From: Amycolatopsis lurida
Lineage (GTDB): Bacteria > Actinomycetota > Actinomycetes > Mycobacteriales > Pseudonocardiaceae
NCBI RefSeq assembly: GCF_900105055.1
Contig: NZ_FNTA01000002.1
Coordinates: 310,001-374,000, forward strand
Direction of reading: 5' to 3'
DNA length: 64,000 nt
Made by a program: the position numbers and the translations under genes. Below are positions 1 through 8,422 of this stretch, one piece after another; position 1 is the stretch's first letter, and each line of letters starts with the position of its first letter. The notes under the pieces were generated by a model that was given only the letters and a program-made list of their open reading frames with translations, was not told the origin of the DNA and made no database searches.

Positions 1-471
1 ATGAGGAGCTGATGGACAGCCACAGCTTCCCGTTCGTGCTCTGCAGTGCCGAAGGTGCGCCGTTGCGGCGGTCGAACTTCCGTGACCGGTACTGGCGCCC
101 GGTCTGGGACGGCAGCGATGCGGAGCACACGCGGTCGGTGGAAGTGGTGCAGCCGATCCTGCCCGACCTTCACCTTCCACGAGGTGCGGCCCAGTCACAG
201 CACTTGGCTCGCCGACAACGGTATCCCCGAAGTCGCCCGCAGAGCACGTTTGGGTCAAAAGATGAAAGGCATCGCGAGGTCTACGACCATGTGACTCCGC
301 TGATGCGCCGTCAGATTCTGCAAGCGCTGGAGACCCGGTGGATCGGGTTCGCTGGTCGCGCTCACCCCTAGTGAGCGGGCGAAACTAGGGGAGCGATTCC
401 CGCACCTGCACACCACTTTCCGTGACGTGCAGCTGGAGACGGCCCCGAGGCTGCCCCCATTGAACGACTGA
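1..471 (+). pseudogene. Tyrosine recombinase (integrase), decayed C-terminal remnant
   Basis: The C-terminal part of a phage/ICE-type tyrosine integrase can be read only by changing frame. A first frame gives LRRSNFRDRYWRPVWDG. A second (about 166-294) carries the box with H-x-x-R (FHEVRPSHSTWL) and RARLGQKM, then hits a stop. The first frame resumes with EVYDHVTPLMRRQ and the second returns with LVALTPSERAKL, ending at the TGA at 469-471. At least three frameshifts make it a pseudogene. The 5' part lies outside the window. It ends about 50 bp from the 3' end of tRNA-Val, the usual position of an integrase beside its tRNA attachment site, so an integrative element probably lay or lies to the left. 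Confidence 0.7.
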
Positions 472-503
472 AGCCCCGCCCCTCCGAGGAGGAGCAGGGC
501 TTC
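470..503 (-). terminator. Hairpin after the tRNA-Gly-Cys-Val cluster
   Basis: GAAGCCC at 470-476 pairs with GGGCTTC at 497-503, with an inner CTCC/GGAG stem. It lies just downstream, on the minus strand, of the last tRNA and also follows the integrase remnant. It is a plausible terminator for the tRNA transcript. Confidence 0.6.
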
Positions 504-520
504 TGACCTGCGAAAACAGA

Positions 521-595
521 TGGTGCGCGATACTGGGATTGAACCAGTGACCTCTTCCGTGTCAGGGAAGCGCTCTCCCGCTGAGCTAATCGCGC
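521..595 (-). tRNA. tRNA-Val (anticodon GAC)
   Basis: On the minus strand the gene folds as a complete cloverleaf: acceptor stem GCGCGAT/ATCGCGC, D-arm TAGCTCAGCGGGAG, anticodon stem-loop CTTCC-CTGACAC-GGAAG with anticodon GAC, and T-arm GGTTCAATCC. The 3' CCA is encoded at 521-523. Its 3' end faces the integrase remnant. Confidence 0.97.
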
Positions 596-596
596 G

Positions 597-667
597 AGGT
601 GGAGACGGGATTCGAACCCGTGTACACGGCTTTGCAGGCCGTTGCCTCGCCTCTCGGCCACTCCACC
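597..667 (-). tRNA. tRNA-Cys (anticodon GCA)
   Basis: Minus-strand cloverleaf with acceptor GGTGGAG/CTCCACC, discriminator U as expected for cysteine, and anticodon GCA in the loop of ACGGCCTGCAAAGCCGT. CCA is not encoded. It lies one base from tRNA-Val and so is almost certainly co-transcribed with it. Confidence 0.97.
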
Positions 668-692
668 GTGTCAGGCCCGAGAGGGCCTTCCG

Positions 693-765
693 AGCGGATG
701 ACGGGATTCGAACCCGCGACCCTCACCTTGGCAAGGTGATGCGCTACCAGCTGCGCTACATCCGC
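693..765 (-). tRNA. tRNA-Gly (anticodon GCC)
   Basis: Minus-strand cloverleaf with acceptor GCGGATG/CATCCGC, anticodon stem CACC/GGTG around TTGCCAA (anticodon GCC), and T-loop GGTTCGAATCC. First gene of a Gly-Cys-Val tRNA operon, an order conserved near ssgB/thrS in actinomycetes. CCA is not encoded. Confidence 0.97.
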
Positions 766-902
766 ACATCCTCGGTTCGGATGGGAGGTCAGAACCTCGC
801 GGTTCTGTCTCTCACCCCGTCGCCGTGGTGTGTGTGAACACTATCCGATCCCGAAAACGGCCCTGCAACCGGGGGTGCCACTTGCTGTTCGCAAGCCCGT
901 AA

Positions 903-1328
903 TCAGGCCAGATCGTTGGGGATCAGGTGGGTCAGGGCATCGTCGACGTCGACCCAGAGGTGCTCGTTGCCGGGGAGCACGACGTCGTACGTCCGGTCGA
1001 GGAAGTCGGCCAGCTCCTGAGCGGACGCCTCGAACATGGCGTGCCCGGACGGCGAGTTCAGTTCGATGAGGACGGACTCGGGGTCTTCGACGGAGGGGCG
1101 GATGCGTACGTCGCCGTCGCCCGCGTCGGCCAGGAGGCCGTCCGCGAGGAGGTCGCGCGCGTAGACCCACTCGACCCAGCCGGCGCGGCCGGTACGGAAG
1201 GCGGCCACGACCGCGTAGGGGTCGCGTGTGTCGTATCGCAGTTCCACCTTGACCGGAACCGCGGGGGTCCGCGGCGCCAGGAGGTCGAACACCGCCGTCG
1301 AGCGGAGCGTCACGTGATCGTTGCGCAT
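903..1328 (-). CDS. ssgB: SsgA-like sporulation/cell division protein, SsgB-like
   Basis: A 141-residue protein of the actinomycete SsgA-like (SALP) family. Family hallmarks are LRYDTRDPYAV at residues 30-40, the VEWVYARDLLADGL stretch, and a C-terminal part with GNEHLWVDVDD. Length matches Streptomyces SsgB (about 137 aa). In Streptomyces SsgB helps position FtsZ at sporulation septa; here the role is inferred from family and from position near the Gly-Cys-Val tRNAs and thrS, as in S. coelicolor. The gene is monocistronic and followed by the tRNA cluster on the same strand. Whether this organism sporulates cannot be told from the window. Confidence 0.85.
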   Translation of the reverse strand: MRNDHVTLRSTAVFDLLAPRTPAVPVKVELRYDTRDPYAVVAAFRTGRAGWVEWVYARDLLADGLLADAGDGDVRIRPSVEDPESVLIELNSPSGHAMFEASAQELADFLDRTYDVVLPGNEHLWVDVDDALTHLIPNDLA

Positions 1329-1728
1329 CGTCCTACCCTTCGTCTCCTTCCCGGCCCGGTCGAACCGAGTGGCGATGATGTGACGTATCGGCCGGCCGAT
1401 CGGAACGCGGTTTTGCCGCAGATCACCCGGACGGGGTCATCGGACCCCGGGTTCATCCTCCGTCACCCCATCATCACCCGCGCGACGCGCAGCCCTACAT
1501 GCGCCCTGCAGGCAGTCCACATGTACATACTGCGCGGTTTAGTCGTCACGCGATAGCACCGTCGCACGAATGTCGAAACGCGTCGCGGGCGCCCCCCGGC
1601 CGGGAAAGCCCCGGCTAGCTCGTGGTTGTTCGCTCCGTATTTGCTGGTGAGCGGAGTGTGGTCGGGTGGAACCACCCGTTTGCAGGCCCCCTAAAGTCGT
1701 GGGGTAGAGTCTGCCGGACACCGCGAGC
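1329..1728. other. Intergenic region between ssgB and tRNA-Val(CAC)
   Basis: No convincing gene is seen in these 400 bp. It must hold the ssgB promoter (leftward) and the tRNA promoter (rightward). A candidate for the latter is TTGCAG at 1680 with TAGAGT at 1705-1710; the 19-bp spacing is longer than ideal. GC content dips around 1500-1560. Confidence 0.5.
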
Positions 1729-1800
1729 GGGCGATTAGCTCAGCGGGAGAGCGCTTCGTTCACACCGAAGAGGTCACTGGTTCGATCCCAGTATCGCCCA
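1729..1800 (+). tRNA. tRNA-Val (anticodon CAC)
   Basis: Plus-strand cloverleaf with acceptor GGGCGAT/ATCGCCC, D-arm TAGCTCAGCGGGAG, anticodon stem-loop CTTCG-TTCACAC-CGAAG (anticodon CAC), and T-arm GGTTCGATCC. CCA is not encoded. It is a near copy of the tRNA-Val(GAC) at 521-595 with altered acceptor and anticodon, so the two valine isoacceptors sit about 1.1 kb apart. Confidence 0.97.
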
Positions 1801-1807
1801 CCGGATG

Positions 1808-1836
1808 AAGGCCCTGGACCGATGGTCCGGGGCCTT
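1808..1836 (+). terminator. Terminator of tRNA-Val(CAC)
   Basis: AAGGCCCTGGACC (1808-1820) pairs with GGTCCGGGGCCTT (1824-1836) across a three-base gap, with one G-U pair. It begins eight bases after the tRNA, which is where the terminator of a single tRNA gene is expected. Confidence 0.75.
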
Positions 1837-1839
1837 GAT

Positions 1840-2692
1840 TCATTCTCGGGCCGTGTCCGCCGTGAGCTGTCCGGGGGCATTCGATCCCCAGGTCGGACGC
1901 GGGTTATGTGGGGGCGGTACTTCTGCCGTGCCGGGCGGCACCGGCGGCGCGGCCGAATTTCCCGGTGTGGCCGCGGGTCGTGGGGCCGTCACGGTTCGAA
2001 GATCCACGAAGCCCATCGTTCCGGCCGGAGTGGACACTCGTCGGGCATCCCGCGTCACGTCACGAAAATGTCGTATGACTCGACGATCGAGACTTCTTTG
2101 TGATCCTCGGCACGGAACGACCGCCGAAAGGTTCAGACCACGGGAAAGGTGATGCGGGTCATGGGAGGCCGGCTCGCCCTCCGTCTCCGGTGGCGGCGCT
2201 CGTCGTGATGCTGACGTGATGTGACGAAACGCCACTCCGGTGACCGATTGACAAGGTAGGTCGGCTTGCGGTGAGCGCGCCAGGGCGGCGGTCGTCCTCC
2301 GAGTGCGTGAAATCCACAGTGGACCGGCCGTCGATCGACTTGCGGGAACCGTCCACTGTGGAGTTTTGGGGGCCGTTCGGCCGATCGGGGAGGCGATGCT
2401 CCGAGTGGCCGCGAAGCAAGGGAATTCATGACTACTTTGAGTAGTTGTTCGGCGGATACGGTCTATTACGCATCGTCATCATGTTGTTATCAACACGGCA
2501 TTCATTTGCCGGATGCTCGCCCAGGGTGTGGCTGGAAATCCTTGTAACGATGGCCGGAGAGTGGCCGATACCTTGGCGTGTGTCGCCCCATCGGCCGCTG
2601 AGAATGCGTGAGAATCGATCACTCTTCGAAATCACTCTCATTTACTCAGCGTGTCGATCCGGCGTTCGGGAATCCCCACTCCGGGAGGTCTG
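1840..2692 (+). other. Long non-coding leader region before the sugar transferase
   Basis: About 850 bp without a convincing gene. It holds a perfect 12-bp inverted repeat (TCCACAGTGGAC at 2313-2324 and its complement at 2351-2362), each arm itself nearly palindromic. A locally AT-richer stretch, roughly 2425-2510, carries small hairpins (ACTACT-ttg-AGTAGT at 2431-2445; TGTTG-ttat-CAACA at 2482-2495). The length and structures suggest regulatory DNA or a long 5' leader for the gene at 2693. Confidence 0.5.
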
Positions 2693-4219
2693 ATGGAAGA
2701 GTCGGTGCGGCCGTCGTCCACCGTCAACGGGACGCCGCAGCACATCGACCTTCAGTCGATCCCGCTTCCCCCGCAACGGGGTACGGGCAGCGCCGCCGCG
2801 GTCGGCACGACTTCGGCGCGGCCGCCTTACGCGGCTTGGGAATCGCGCTACCGCGCATGGGTCATCGGTAGTGACGTTTTCACCGCTTTCGCGCTCATCG
2901 TGATGAGCGCCTTCTTGATCGATCGATCCGATCCGCACGACATGCACGCGCTCGGTACCGCCGCGGCCTTCCTGTTCGGACTGTCGGTCTGCCGAGCCTG
3001 GAGCCCGCGTGTGCTGGGAGAGGGGGCGGAGGAGTACCGGACGCTGGGGCGTGGCCTGGTGACCACCGCCGTCCTTGTCGCGTTGGGCGGTCTGCTCTTC
3101 GGTGCGCTCGCCGTGCAGCCGTGGGTGTTCATCGTCGTCCCGATGATCTCCGTCTTCATGTTCCTGCAGCGGTACGCGCTGAGACAGGTGCTGCACCGGC
3201 GCAGGCGGCTCGGTGAATGCCTGCTGCCGGTGCTCGCGGCGGGAAGTCCCGACACGGTCGCCGACCTCATCGCGCGTACCAAGGCCGATCCGCATGTCGG
3301 GTGGCGCGTGGAAGCCGTCTGCACGTATTCCGGTGCCGGTGCGGAACGGGGGAGCGGTGAGGTGGAAGGCGTCCCGATCGTCGGGAAGCTCGACGATCTC
3401 GCGGGCCACGTCCGCCGCGGCGGCTACCGGGTGGTCGCCGTGACCGCCGATCAGCACTGGAATCCGAAACGGCTGCAGCGGCTCGCCTGGGACCTCGAAG
3501 GCACTTCGGCCGAGATGGTGGTCGCGCCGATGCTGATGGAGGTCGCCGGTCCCAGGTTGAACGTCTCCGGCGTGCTCGGCATGCCCCTGCTTCGGGTCAC
3601 CGCGCCGATGTTCACCGGCGGCCGCCGTCTGGTGAAGGAGGCGCTCGACCGGTTCGGTTCCGCCCTGCTCCTCACCCTCGTTTCCCCCTTGCTGCTGGCG
3701 GTCGCGGTCGCGATCAAGCTCGACGACCGCGGCCCGGTGATCTACCGGCAGCGTCGCGTCGGCCGCGACGGTCACGCCTTCACGATGCTGAAGTTCCGCA
3801 CGATGGTCACGAACGCCGACAAGCTCAAGCAGGACCTCCAGGCGGACAACGAAGGCGCGGGCCCGTTGTTCAAGATGCGCAAGGACCCGAGGATCACTCG
3901 GGTCGGCGGCCTCCTTCGCCGGTACTCCCTCGACGAGTTGCCGCAGCTGTTCAACGTCGTGAGCGGGCGGATGTCGCTCGTCGGCCCCCGGCCGCCGCTG
4001 CCCGAGGAGACCGCGAAGTACGCCCCCGACGCGCGCCGCCGTCTCCTGGTCAAGCCGGGGCTGACCGGGCTGTGGCAGGTCAGCGGCCGCAGCGACCTCA
4101 GCTGGGCCGAGAGCATCCGCCTCGACCTGCGTTACGTCGAGGACTGGTCGCTCGCCCTCGACCTGGTGATCCTCTGGAAGACCTTCCGCGCCGTGGTGCA
4201 GGGACGAGGCGCCTACTGA
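2693..4219 (+). CDS. Polyprenyl-phosphate sugar-1-phosphate transferase (exopolysaccharide initiation)
   Basis: A 508-residue membrane protein of the WbaP/CpsE type. It transfers a hexose-1-phosphate from a nucleotide sugar to undecaprenyl or decaprenyl phosphate, the first step of exopolysaccharide or glycan assembly. The N-terminal half has several hydrophobic helices (about residues 45-160), followed by a nucleotide-binding-like middle. From about residue 315 comes the bacterial sugar transferase domain with KFRTM, SLDELPQLFNV, SLVGPRPPLP and PGLTGLWQVSGRS. The ATG at 2693 is chosen because GGGAGG lies five bases upstream (2683-2688). No other polysaccharide genes are adjacent, so its sugar and final product are unknown. 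Confidence 0.88.
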   Translation: MEESVRPSSTVNGTPQHIDLQSIPLPPQRGTGSAAAVGTTSARPPYAAWESRYRAWVIGSDVFTAFALIVMSAFLIDRSDPHDMHALGTAAAFLFGLSVCRAWSPRVLGEGAEEYRTLGRGLVTTAVLVALGGLLFGALAVQPWVFIVVPMISVFMFLQRYALRQVLHRRRRLGECLLPVLAAGSPDTVADLIARTKADPHVGWRVEAVCTYSGAGAERGSGEVEGVPIVGKLDDLAGHVRRGGYRVVAVTADQHWNPKRLQRLAWDLEGTSAEMVVAPMLMEVAGPRLNVSGVLGMPLLRVTAPMFTGGRRLVKEALDRFGSALLLTLVSPLLLAVAVAIKLDDRGPVIYRQRRVGRDGHAFTMLKFRTMVTNADKLKQDLQADNEGAGPLFKMRKDPRITRVGGLLRRYSLDELPQLFNVVSGRMSLVGPRPPLPEETAKYAPDARRRLLVKPGLTGLWQVSGRSDLSWAESIRLDLRYVEDWSLALDLVILWKTFRAVVQGRGAY

Positions 4220-4251
4220 CGCTTTCCTGTGACCGGACCCACACCCAGAGA

Positions 4252-4284
4252 TAGTTGAGCGAGAAATAGTTCAGCGCTCAACTA
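4252..4284. promoter_or_regulatory. Probable MarR operator upstream of the nitroreductase
   Basis: An 18-bp near-palindrome TAGTTCAGCGCTCAACTA (4267-4284, one mismatched pair) is preceded by the half-site TAGTTGAGC (4252-4260). The core matches the GGTTGAGCGCTCAACC palindrome between yceI and marR at 8355-8370, so the same MarR protein probably controls the gene at 4328. That link is inferred from the shared motif. Confidence 0.65.
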
Positions 4285-4327
4285 GGTTGGGACGGGTACA
4301 GGACGCGTACGGAAGGAAGATCCACCC

Positions 4328-4942
4328 ATGACCACCAGCGTTGAGCCGACCGAAGCCTTGAACCTCCCGCAGGACGTTCAGGACCTGTTGTTCCGCGAGG
4401 CCCGTACCGCGAACAGCTTCAGCGACGAGCCGGTGACCGACGAGCAGATCCGTGCGATCTACGAGCTGGTCAAATGGGCCCCGACGTCGATGAACAACCA
4501 GCCGCTGCGCGCGCTGGTGATCCGCACCGAAGAGGGCAAGAAGCGGCTCGCCCCGCTGATGTCCGAGGGCAACCGCGCCAAGACCGAGGCCGCGCCCGTG
4601 ACCGTCGTGCTAGCCGCCGACACCGAGTTCCACGAGCACCTGCCGCGCACGTTCCCGCACTTCCCGGGCGCCAAGGACCTGTTCGCCGACGAGGCGGGCC
4701 GGGTCGAGACCGCCAAGCTCAACGCCCTGCTGCAGGTCGGCTACTTCATCATCGGTGTCCGCGCCGCCGGGCTGGCCGCCGGCCCGATGACCGGCTTCGA
4801 CGCCGAGGGCATCGACAAGGAGTTCTTCGCGGACAAGCCGTGGAAGTCCCTCGTCGTGATCAACGTCGGCAAGCCGGGCGACAACCCCTGGTTCGACCGC
4901 CTGCCGCGGCTGGACTTCGACGAGGTCGTCGAGACCGTCTGA
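4328..4942 (+). CDS. Nitroreductase family oxidoreductase, malonic semialdehyde reductase (RutE)-like
   Basis: A 204-residue FMN-dependent oxidoreductase. The N-terminal RTANSFSDEPVTDEQI, KWAPTSMNNQPLRALVI and C-terminal KPWKSLVVINVGKPG segments match the RutE/HadB branch, which reduces malonic semialdehyde to 3-hydroxypropionate in E. coli pyrimidine breakdown. No other rut genes are nearby, so the substrate here is open; a general NAD(P)H:quinone or nitro-compound reductase role is equally possible. A GGAAGGAAG ribosome site precedes the ATG. The upstream TTGAGCGCTCAA-type operator ties it to the marR gene at 8423, which suggests induction by phenolic or electrophilic compounds (inference). 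Confidence 0.85.
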   Translation: MTTSVEPTEALNLPQDVQDLLFREARTANSFSDEPVTDEQIRAIYELVKWAPTSMNNQPLRALVIRTEEGKKRLAPLMSEGNRAKTEAAPVTVVLAADTEFHEHLPRTFPHFPGAKDLFADEAGRVETAKLNALLQVGYFIIGVRAAGLAAGPMTGFDAEGIDKEFFADKPWKSLVVINVGKPGDNPWFDRLPRLDFDEVVETV

Positions 4943-4959
4943 CCTCGTTCCGCGGTACG

Positions 4960-4993
4960 CGAAGGCCTTCTTCCGATGGGAAGGAGGCCTTCG
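4960..4993. terminator. Hairpin terminator after the nitroreductase (GAAGGCC repeat family)
   Basis: CGAAGGCCTTCTTCC (4960-4974) pairs with GGAAGGAGGCCTTCG (4979-4993) with one mismatch and a four-base loop. The arm sequence resembles the dispersed GAAGGCCTCCTT palindromes seen elsewhere in the window. Confidence 0.75.
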
Positions 4994-5080
4994 TGCTGTT
5001 AGGGGTAATGCGCGTGAGCCGTGCGACGGGTGACGACTAACATCACACGAAACATCCGCTTGCATCGCGAGGAGTCCATC

Positions 5081-7141
5081 GTGTCCCAGCCGTCGTCAGT
5101 AGCAGCCGCAGCCGCCCCTCGCGTGGTGGTACCGGCCGGCACTACGGCGGGCACCGCGGTCCGCGAAGCAGGGCTGCCGACCAAGGGGTCGGACACGATC
5201 GTCGTCGTGCGCGACGCCGAGGGGAACCTCCGCGACCTTTCCTGGGCCCCGGAGTCCGAGGTCGAGGTCGAAGCCGTCGCGGCGAACACCGAAGACGGAC
5301 GCAGCGTCATCCGCCACTCGGCCGCCCACGTGCTCGCCCAAGCCGTGCAGCAGCAGTTCCCGCAGGCCAAGCTCGGCATCGGGCCGCCGGTCAAGGACGG
5401 CTTCTACTACGACTTCGCCGTCGACACCCCGTTCACCCCGGAAGACCTGCAGGCGCTCGAAAAGCGCATGAAGCAGATCGTCAAGGGCGCGCAGCAGTTC
5501 TCCCGCCGCGTCTTCGACTCGGTCGACGAGGCGAAGAAGGAACTGGCCGACGAGCCGTTCAAGCTGGAGCTCGTGGACATCAAGTCCGATGTGGACACCT
5601 CCGAGGTGATGGAGGTCGGCGGCGGCGAGCTGACCATCTACGACAACCTCGACCCGCGCACCAAGGAACGTGTGTGGAGCGACCTCTGCCGTGGCCCGCA
5701 CGTGCCGACCACCAAGTTCATTCCGGCGTTCAAGCTCACCCGCGTCGCCGCCGCGTACTGGCGCGGTGACGACAAGAACCCGCAGCTGCAGCGGATCTAC
5801 GGCACCGCTTGGGAATCCGCCGAGGCGCAGGACGTCTACCTGGAGCGCCTGGCCGAGGCCGAGCGGCGTGACCACCGCAAGCTCGGGGTCGAGCTGGACC
5901 TGTTCTCCTTCCCCGATGAGATCGGCTCGGGGCTTCCGGTGTTCCACCCCAAGGGCGGGATCATCCGGCAGGAGATGGAGAACTACTCGCGCCAGCGGCA
6001 CGTCGAGGCCGGGTACGACTTCGTCTACTCGCCGCACATCACCAAGGGCGCGCTGTTCGAGACCTCCGGTCACCTCGACTGGTACCGCGACGGCATGTAC
6101 CCGGCGATGCACCTCGACGCCGAGCACAACGAGGACGGTTCGGTCCGCAAACCCGGCCAGGACTACTACCTCAAGCCGATGAACTGCCCGTTCCACGACC
6201 TGATCTTCCGTTCGCGCGGGCGTTCCTACCGGGAACTGCCGCTGCGGATGTTCGAGTTCGGCTCCGTGTACCGCTACGAGAAGTCCGGCGTGATCCACGG
6301 CCTGACCCGCGTGCGCGGCATGACGCAGGACGACGCGCACATCTTCTGCACCCTCGAGCAGGTGCCCGGTGAGCTGAAGTCCCTTTTGGACTTCGTGCTG
6401 AACCTGTTGCGCGACTACGGTCTCGACGACTTCTACCTCGAACTGTCCACTCGGAACGACGAGAAGTACATCGGTTCCGAAGAGGTCTGGGCCGAGGCGA
6501 CCGAGGTGCTGCGCACCGCCGCCGTGGACTCCGGGCTGGAACTGGTGCCGGATCCGGGTGGCGCCGCGTTCTACGGGCCGAAGATCTCCGTGCAGGCGAA
6601 GGACGCGCTGGGCCGCACCTGGCAGATGTCGACCATCCAGCTGGACTTCATGCTGCCCGAGAAGTTCGAGCTGGAGTACACCGCGGGCGACGGCAGCCGT
6701 CAGCGCCCGGTGATGATCCACCGCGCGCTGTTCGGTTCGATCGAGCGGTTCTTCGGCGTGCTGACCGAGCACTACGCGGGCGCGTTCCCGGCGTGGCTTT
6801 CGCCCGTCCAGGTGGTCGGCATCCCGATCACCGAGGACCAGGTCGAGCACCTGCGCGGGGTCGAGAAGGCGCTGCGGGCCAAGGGGATCCGGGTCGACGT
6901 CGACGCGAGCGACGACCGGATGCAGAAGAAGATCCGCACTCACACCACGCAGAAGGTGCCCTTCATGCTCCTGGCGGGCGCGAAAGACGTCGAGGCGGGC
7001 GCGGTGTCGTTCCGGTTCCGCGACGGCGGCCAGATCAACGGTGTCCCGGTGGCCGACGCGGTCGAGGCGATCGCCGGCTGGGTCCAGCGCCGCGAGAACG
7101 CTTCGCCGACCGTGGCGGGCTTGGAGGCGGTACTCCGGTGA
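5081..7141 (+). CDS. thrS: Threonine-tRNA ligase
   Basis: Cytoplasmic class II synthetase of 686 residues, close to the actinomycete norm. A TGS-like N-terminus is followed by the editing domain with [11 protein letters not shown] and CRGPHVPTT, which removes mischarged serine. The catalytic core has the zinc ligand region [12 protein letters not shown], motif 2 around [17 protein letters not shown], and motif 3 around [13 protein letters not shown]; an anticodon-binding domain ends the protein. The GTG at 5081 is preferred over upstream starts because AGGAG (5070-5074) is correctly spaced. The stop overlaps the next start (GTGA), so thrS and the HIT gene are translationally coupled, as in Mycobacterium (Rv2614c-Rv2613c). 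No T-box leader was found. Confidence 0.97.
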   Translation: MSQPSSVAAAAAPRVVVPAGTTAGTAVREAGLPTKGSDTIVVVRDAEGNLRDLSWAPESEVEVEAVAANTEDGRSVIRHSAAHVLAQAVQQQFPQAKLGIGPPVKDGFYYDFAVDTPFTPEDLQALEKRMKQIVKGAQQFSRRVFDSVDEAKKELADEPFKLELVDIKSDVDTSEVMEVGGGELTIYDNLDPRTKERVWSDLCRGPHVPTTKFIPAFKLTRVAAAYWRGDDKNPQLQRIYGTAWESAEAQDVYLERLAEAERRDHRKLGVELDLFSFPDEIGSGLPVFHPKGGIIRQEMENYSRQRHVEAGYDFVYSPHITKGALFETSGHLDWYRDGMYPAMHLDAEHNEDGSVRKPGQDYYLKPMNCPFHDLIFRSRGRSYRELPLRMFEFGSVYRYEKSGVIHGLTRVRGMTQDDAHIFCTLEQVPGELKSLLDFVLNLLRDYGLDDFYLELSTRNDEKYIGSEEVWAEATEVLRTAAVDSGLELVPDPGGAAFYGPKISVQAKDALGRTWQMSTIQLDFMLPEKFELEYTAGDGSRQRPVMIHRALFGSIERFFGVLTEHYAGAFPAWLSPVQVVGIPITEDQVEHLRGVEKALRAKGIRVDVDASDDRMQKKIRTHTTQKVPFMLLAGAKDVEAGAVSFRFRDGGQINGVPVADAVEAIAGWVQRRENASPTVAGLEAVLR

Positions 7142-7674
7142 CGGGCCCCGATGGCCCTGAAGTCGTCGGACAGGACGGTGTGGGGGTCCCGGACGCGTTG
7201 CAGCGCCTGTGGACCCCGCACCGGCTCGCCTACGTGCAAGGGTCGAAGAAGCCCGACGAGGACTGCCCGTTCTGCCATCTTCCCGGCAAGAGCGACGAGG
7301 ACGCGCTGATCATCGCGCGCGGGAAGACCGTGTACGTGGTGCTGAACCTGTACCCGTACAACCCCGGTCACCTGATGGCCGTGCCGTACCGCCATGTCGC
7401 GGACTACACGGATCTGACGGCGGAAGAGACCGTCGAGGTGGCGGAGTTCACCCAGCACGCGATGCGGGTGATCCGGGAGGTTTCGTCGGCGCACGGGTTC
7501 AACATCGGGATGAACCAGGGCGTGATCGCCGGCGCGGGGATCGCCGCGCACCTGCATCAGCACGTGGTGCCGAGGTGGGGCGGCGACGCGAACTTCATGC
7601 CGGTGATCGGGCATACGAAGGTGCTGCCGCAATTGCTGGGGGAGACCCGGCAGTTGCTGGCGGACGCCTGGTAA
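7138..7674 (+). CDS. apaP: HIT-domain protein, probable diadenosine tetraphosphate phosphorylase
   Basis: A 178-residue histidine-triad protein with the [10 protein letters not shown] catalytic motif and the upstream [18 protein letters not shown] strand. It closely resembles mycobacterial Rv2613c, an AP4A phosphorylase that breaks down the dinucleotide by-product of aminoacyl-tRNA synthetases. The start overlaps the thrS stop by four bases. An early CxxC (DCPFCHL) could bind metal. Placing it directly behind a synthetase fits removal of AP4A made by ThrS and related enzymes (inference). Confidence 0.88.
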   Translation: MTGPDGPEVVGQDGVGVPDALQRLWTPHRLAYVQGSKKPDEDCPFCHLPGKSDEDALIIARGKTVYVVLNLYPYNPGHLMAVPYRHVADYTDLTAEETVEVAEFTQHAMRVIREVSSAHGFNIGMNQGVIAGAGIAAHLHQHVVPRWGGDANFMPVIGHTKVLPQLLGETRQLLADAW

Positions 7675-7690
7675 TTCTCGGACAGACGGG

Positions 7691-7749
7691 AAGTACATGA
7701 AGGCCCCCTTCCTTGCGCCAGGCGCAAGGAAGGGGGCCTTCATGTACTT
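7691..7749. repeat. 59-bp almost perfect palindrome, likely bidirectional terminator
   Basis: Two perfectly complementary 29-base arms (7691-7719 and 7721-7749) are separated by one base. It lies between the convergent HIT and yceI genes, so it can terminate both. The outer arm sequence AAGTACATGAAGG is shared with the palindromes at 29553 and 29792, which marks it as a dispersed repeat rather than a simple local hairpin. Confidence 0.9.
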
Positions 7750-7761
7750 CGAGCGACCGGC

Positions 7762-8304
7762 TCAGGCGTTGAGAGCGGCCTGAAGCTCGATGTCGATCTT
7801 GACCTTCTCGGACAGGAAGGCGTTGCCCTCCGGGCCGATGCCGAAGTCGCGGCGGTTCACGGTCGCGGTGGCCGAGACGCCGAGGGTGGTGGCGTTGTCG
7901 TTGGCCGGGTTGGTGCCGATGCCGTTGAACTCGGCCTCGAGCGAGACCGGGACGGTCTTGCCGCGCCAGGTGAGCTCACCGTCGATGACGTAGTCGCCGC
8001 CGTCCTCGCGGATACCGGTCGAGCGGAAGGTGATGACCGGGTGCTCGTCGACGTGGAAGAAGTCCTCGGACTTGAGGTGCGTGTCGCGCCCGTCGACGCC
8101 GCTGGCGACCGACGAGGCGTCGATCTCGACGGTGACCGACGAGTCGAGAATGTTGTCGGCGGTGACGACCTCACCGGTGAAGGCGGTGAAGTTGCCCCGG
8201 GACTTCGCCAGGCCGAGGTGCTTCACGGTGTAGGCGATGTCGGAGTGGGCGGTGTCGATCGTCCACTTGCCTGCGACGTAGCCCGGGATCTCGGTGGTGG
8301 TCAT
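7762..8304 (-). CDS. YceI family protein
   Basis: A 180-residue YceI/lipocalin-like barrel protein. It opens with GKWTIDTAHSDIAYTVKHLG and carries TGEVVTADNILDSSVTVEID and GELTWRGKTVPVSLEAEF, all typical of the family. Members bind polyisoprenoids or other amphiphiles, and some are induced by acid or oxidative stress. No signal peptide is seen, so this one is probably cytoplasmic, unlike proteobacterial YceI. It is divergent from marR, with two operators between them, and shares that regulation. Confidence 0.92.
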   Translation of the reverse strand: MTTTEIPGYVAGKWTIDTAHSDIAYTVKHLGLAKSRGNFTAFTGEVVTADNILDSSVTVEIDASSVASGVDGRDTHLKSEDFFHVDEHPVITFRSTGIREDGGDYVIDGELTWRGKTVPVSLEAEFNGIGTNPANDNATTLGVSATATVNRRDFGIGPEGNAFLSEKVKIDIELQAALNA

Positions 8305-8354
8305 GAGAGTCGATCTCCAAAAAGTCTGAGTGCGGTCCTGGTGAACCCTCGTCT

Positions 8355-8415
8355 GGTTGAGCGCTCAACCATGACTGTAGCGCAATTTGGTTGAGCGTTC
8401 AACCAGGGGTAGAAT
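8355..8415. promoter_or_regulatory. Divergent promoters and paired MarR operators between yceI and marR
   Basis: A perfect 16-bp palindrome GGTTGAGCGCTCAACC (8355-8370) and a near-perfect copy GGTTGAGCGTTCAACC (8389-8404) lie 34 bp apart centre to centre. The rightward promoter reads TTGGTT (8387) - 17 bp - TAGAAT (8410-8415) and overlaps the second site. The leftward promoter reads TTGAAC (8402 to 8397) - 17 bp - TACAGT (8379 to 8374) and overlaps both. A protein bound here would block both genes, a classic MarR arrangement. Confidence 0.8.
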
Positions 8416-8422
8416 GGGCGGC

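Noticed and set aside
4994..5080. T-box or other riboswitch before thrS
   Set aside because: The gap is too short and no specifier-loop or T-box sequence is seen.
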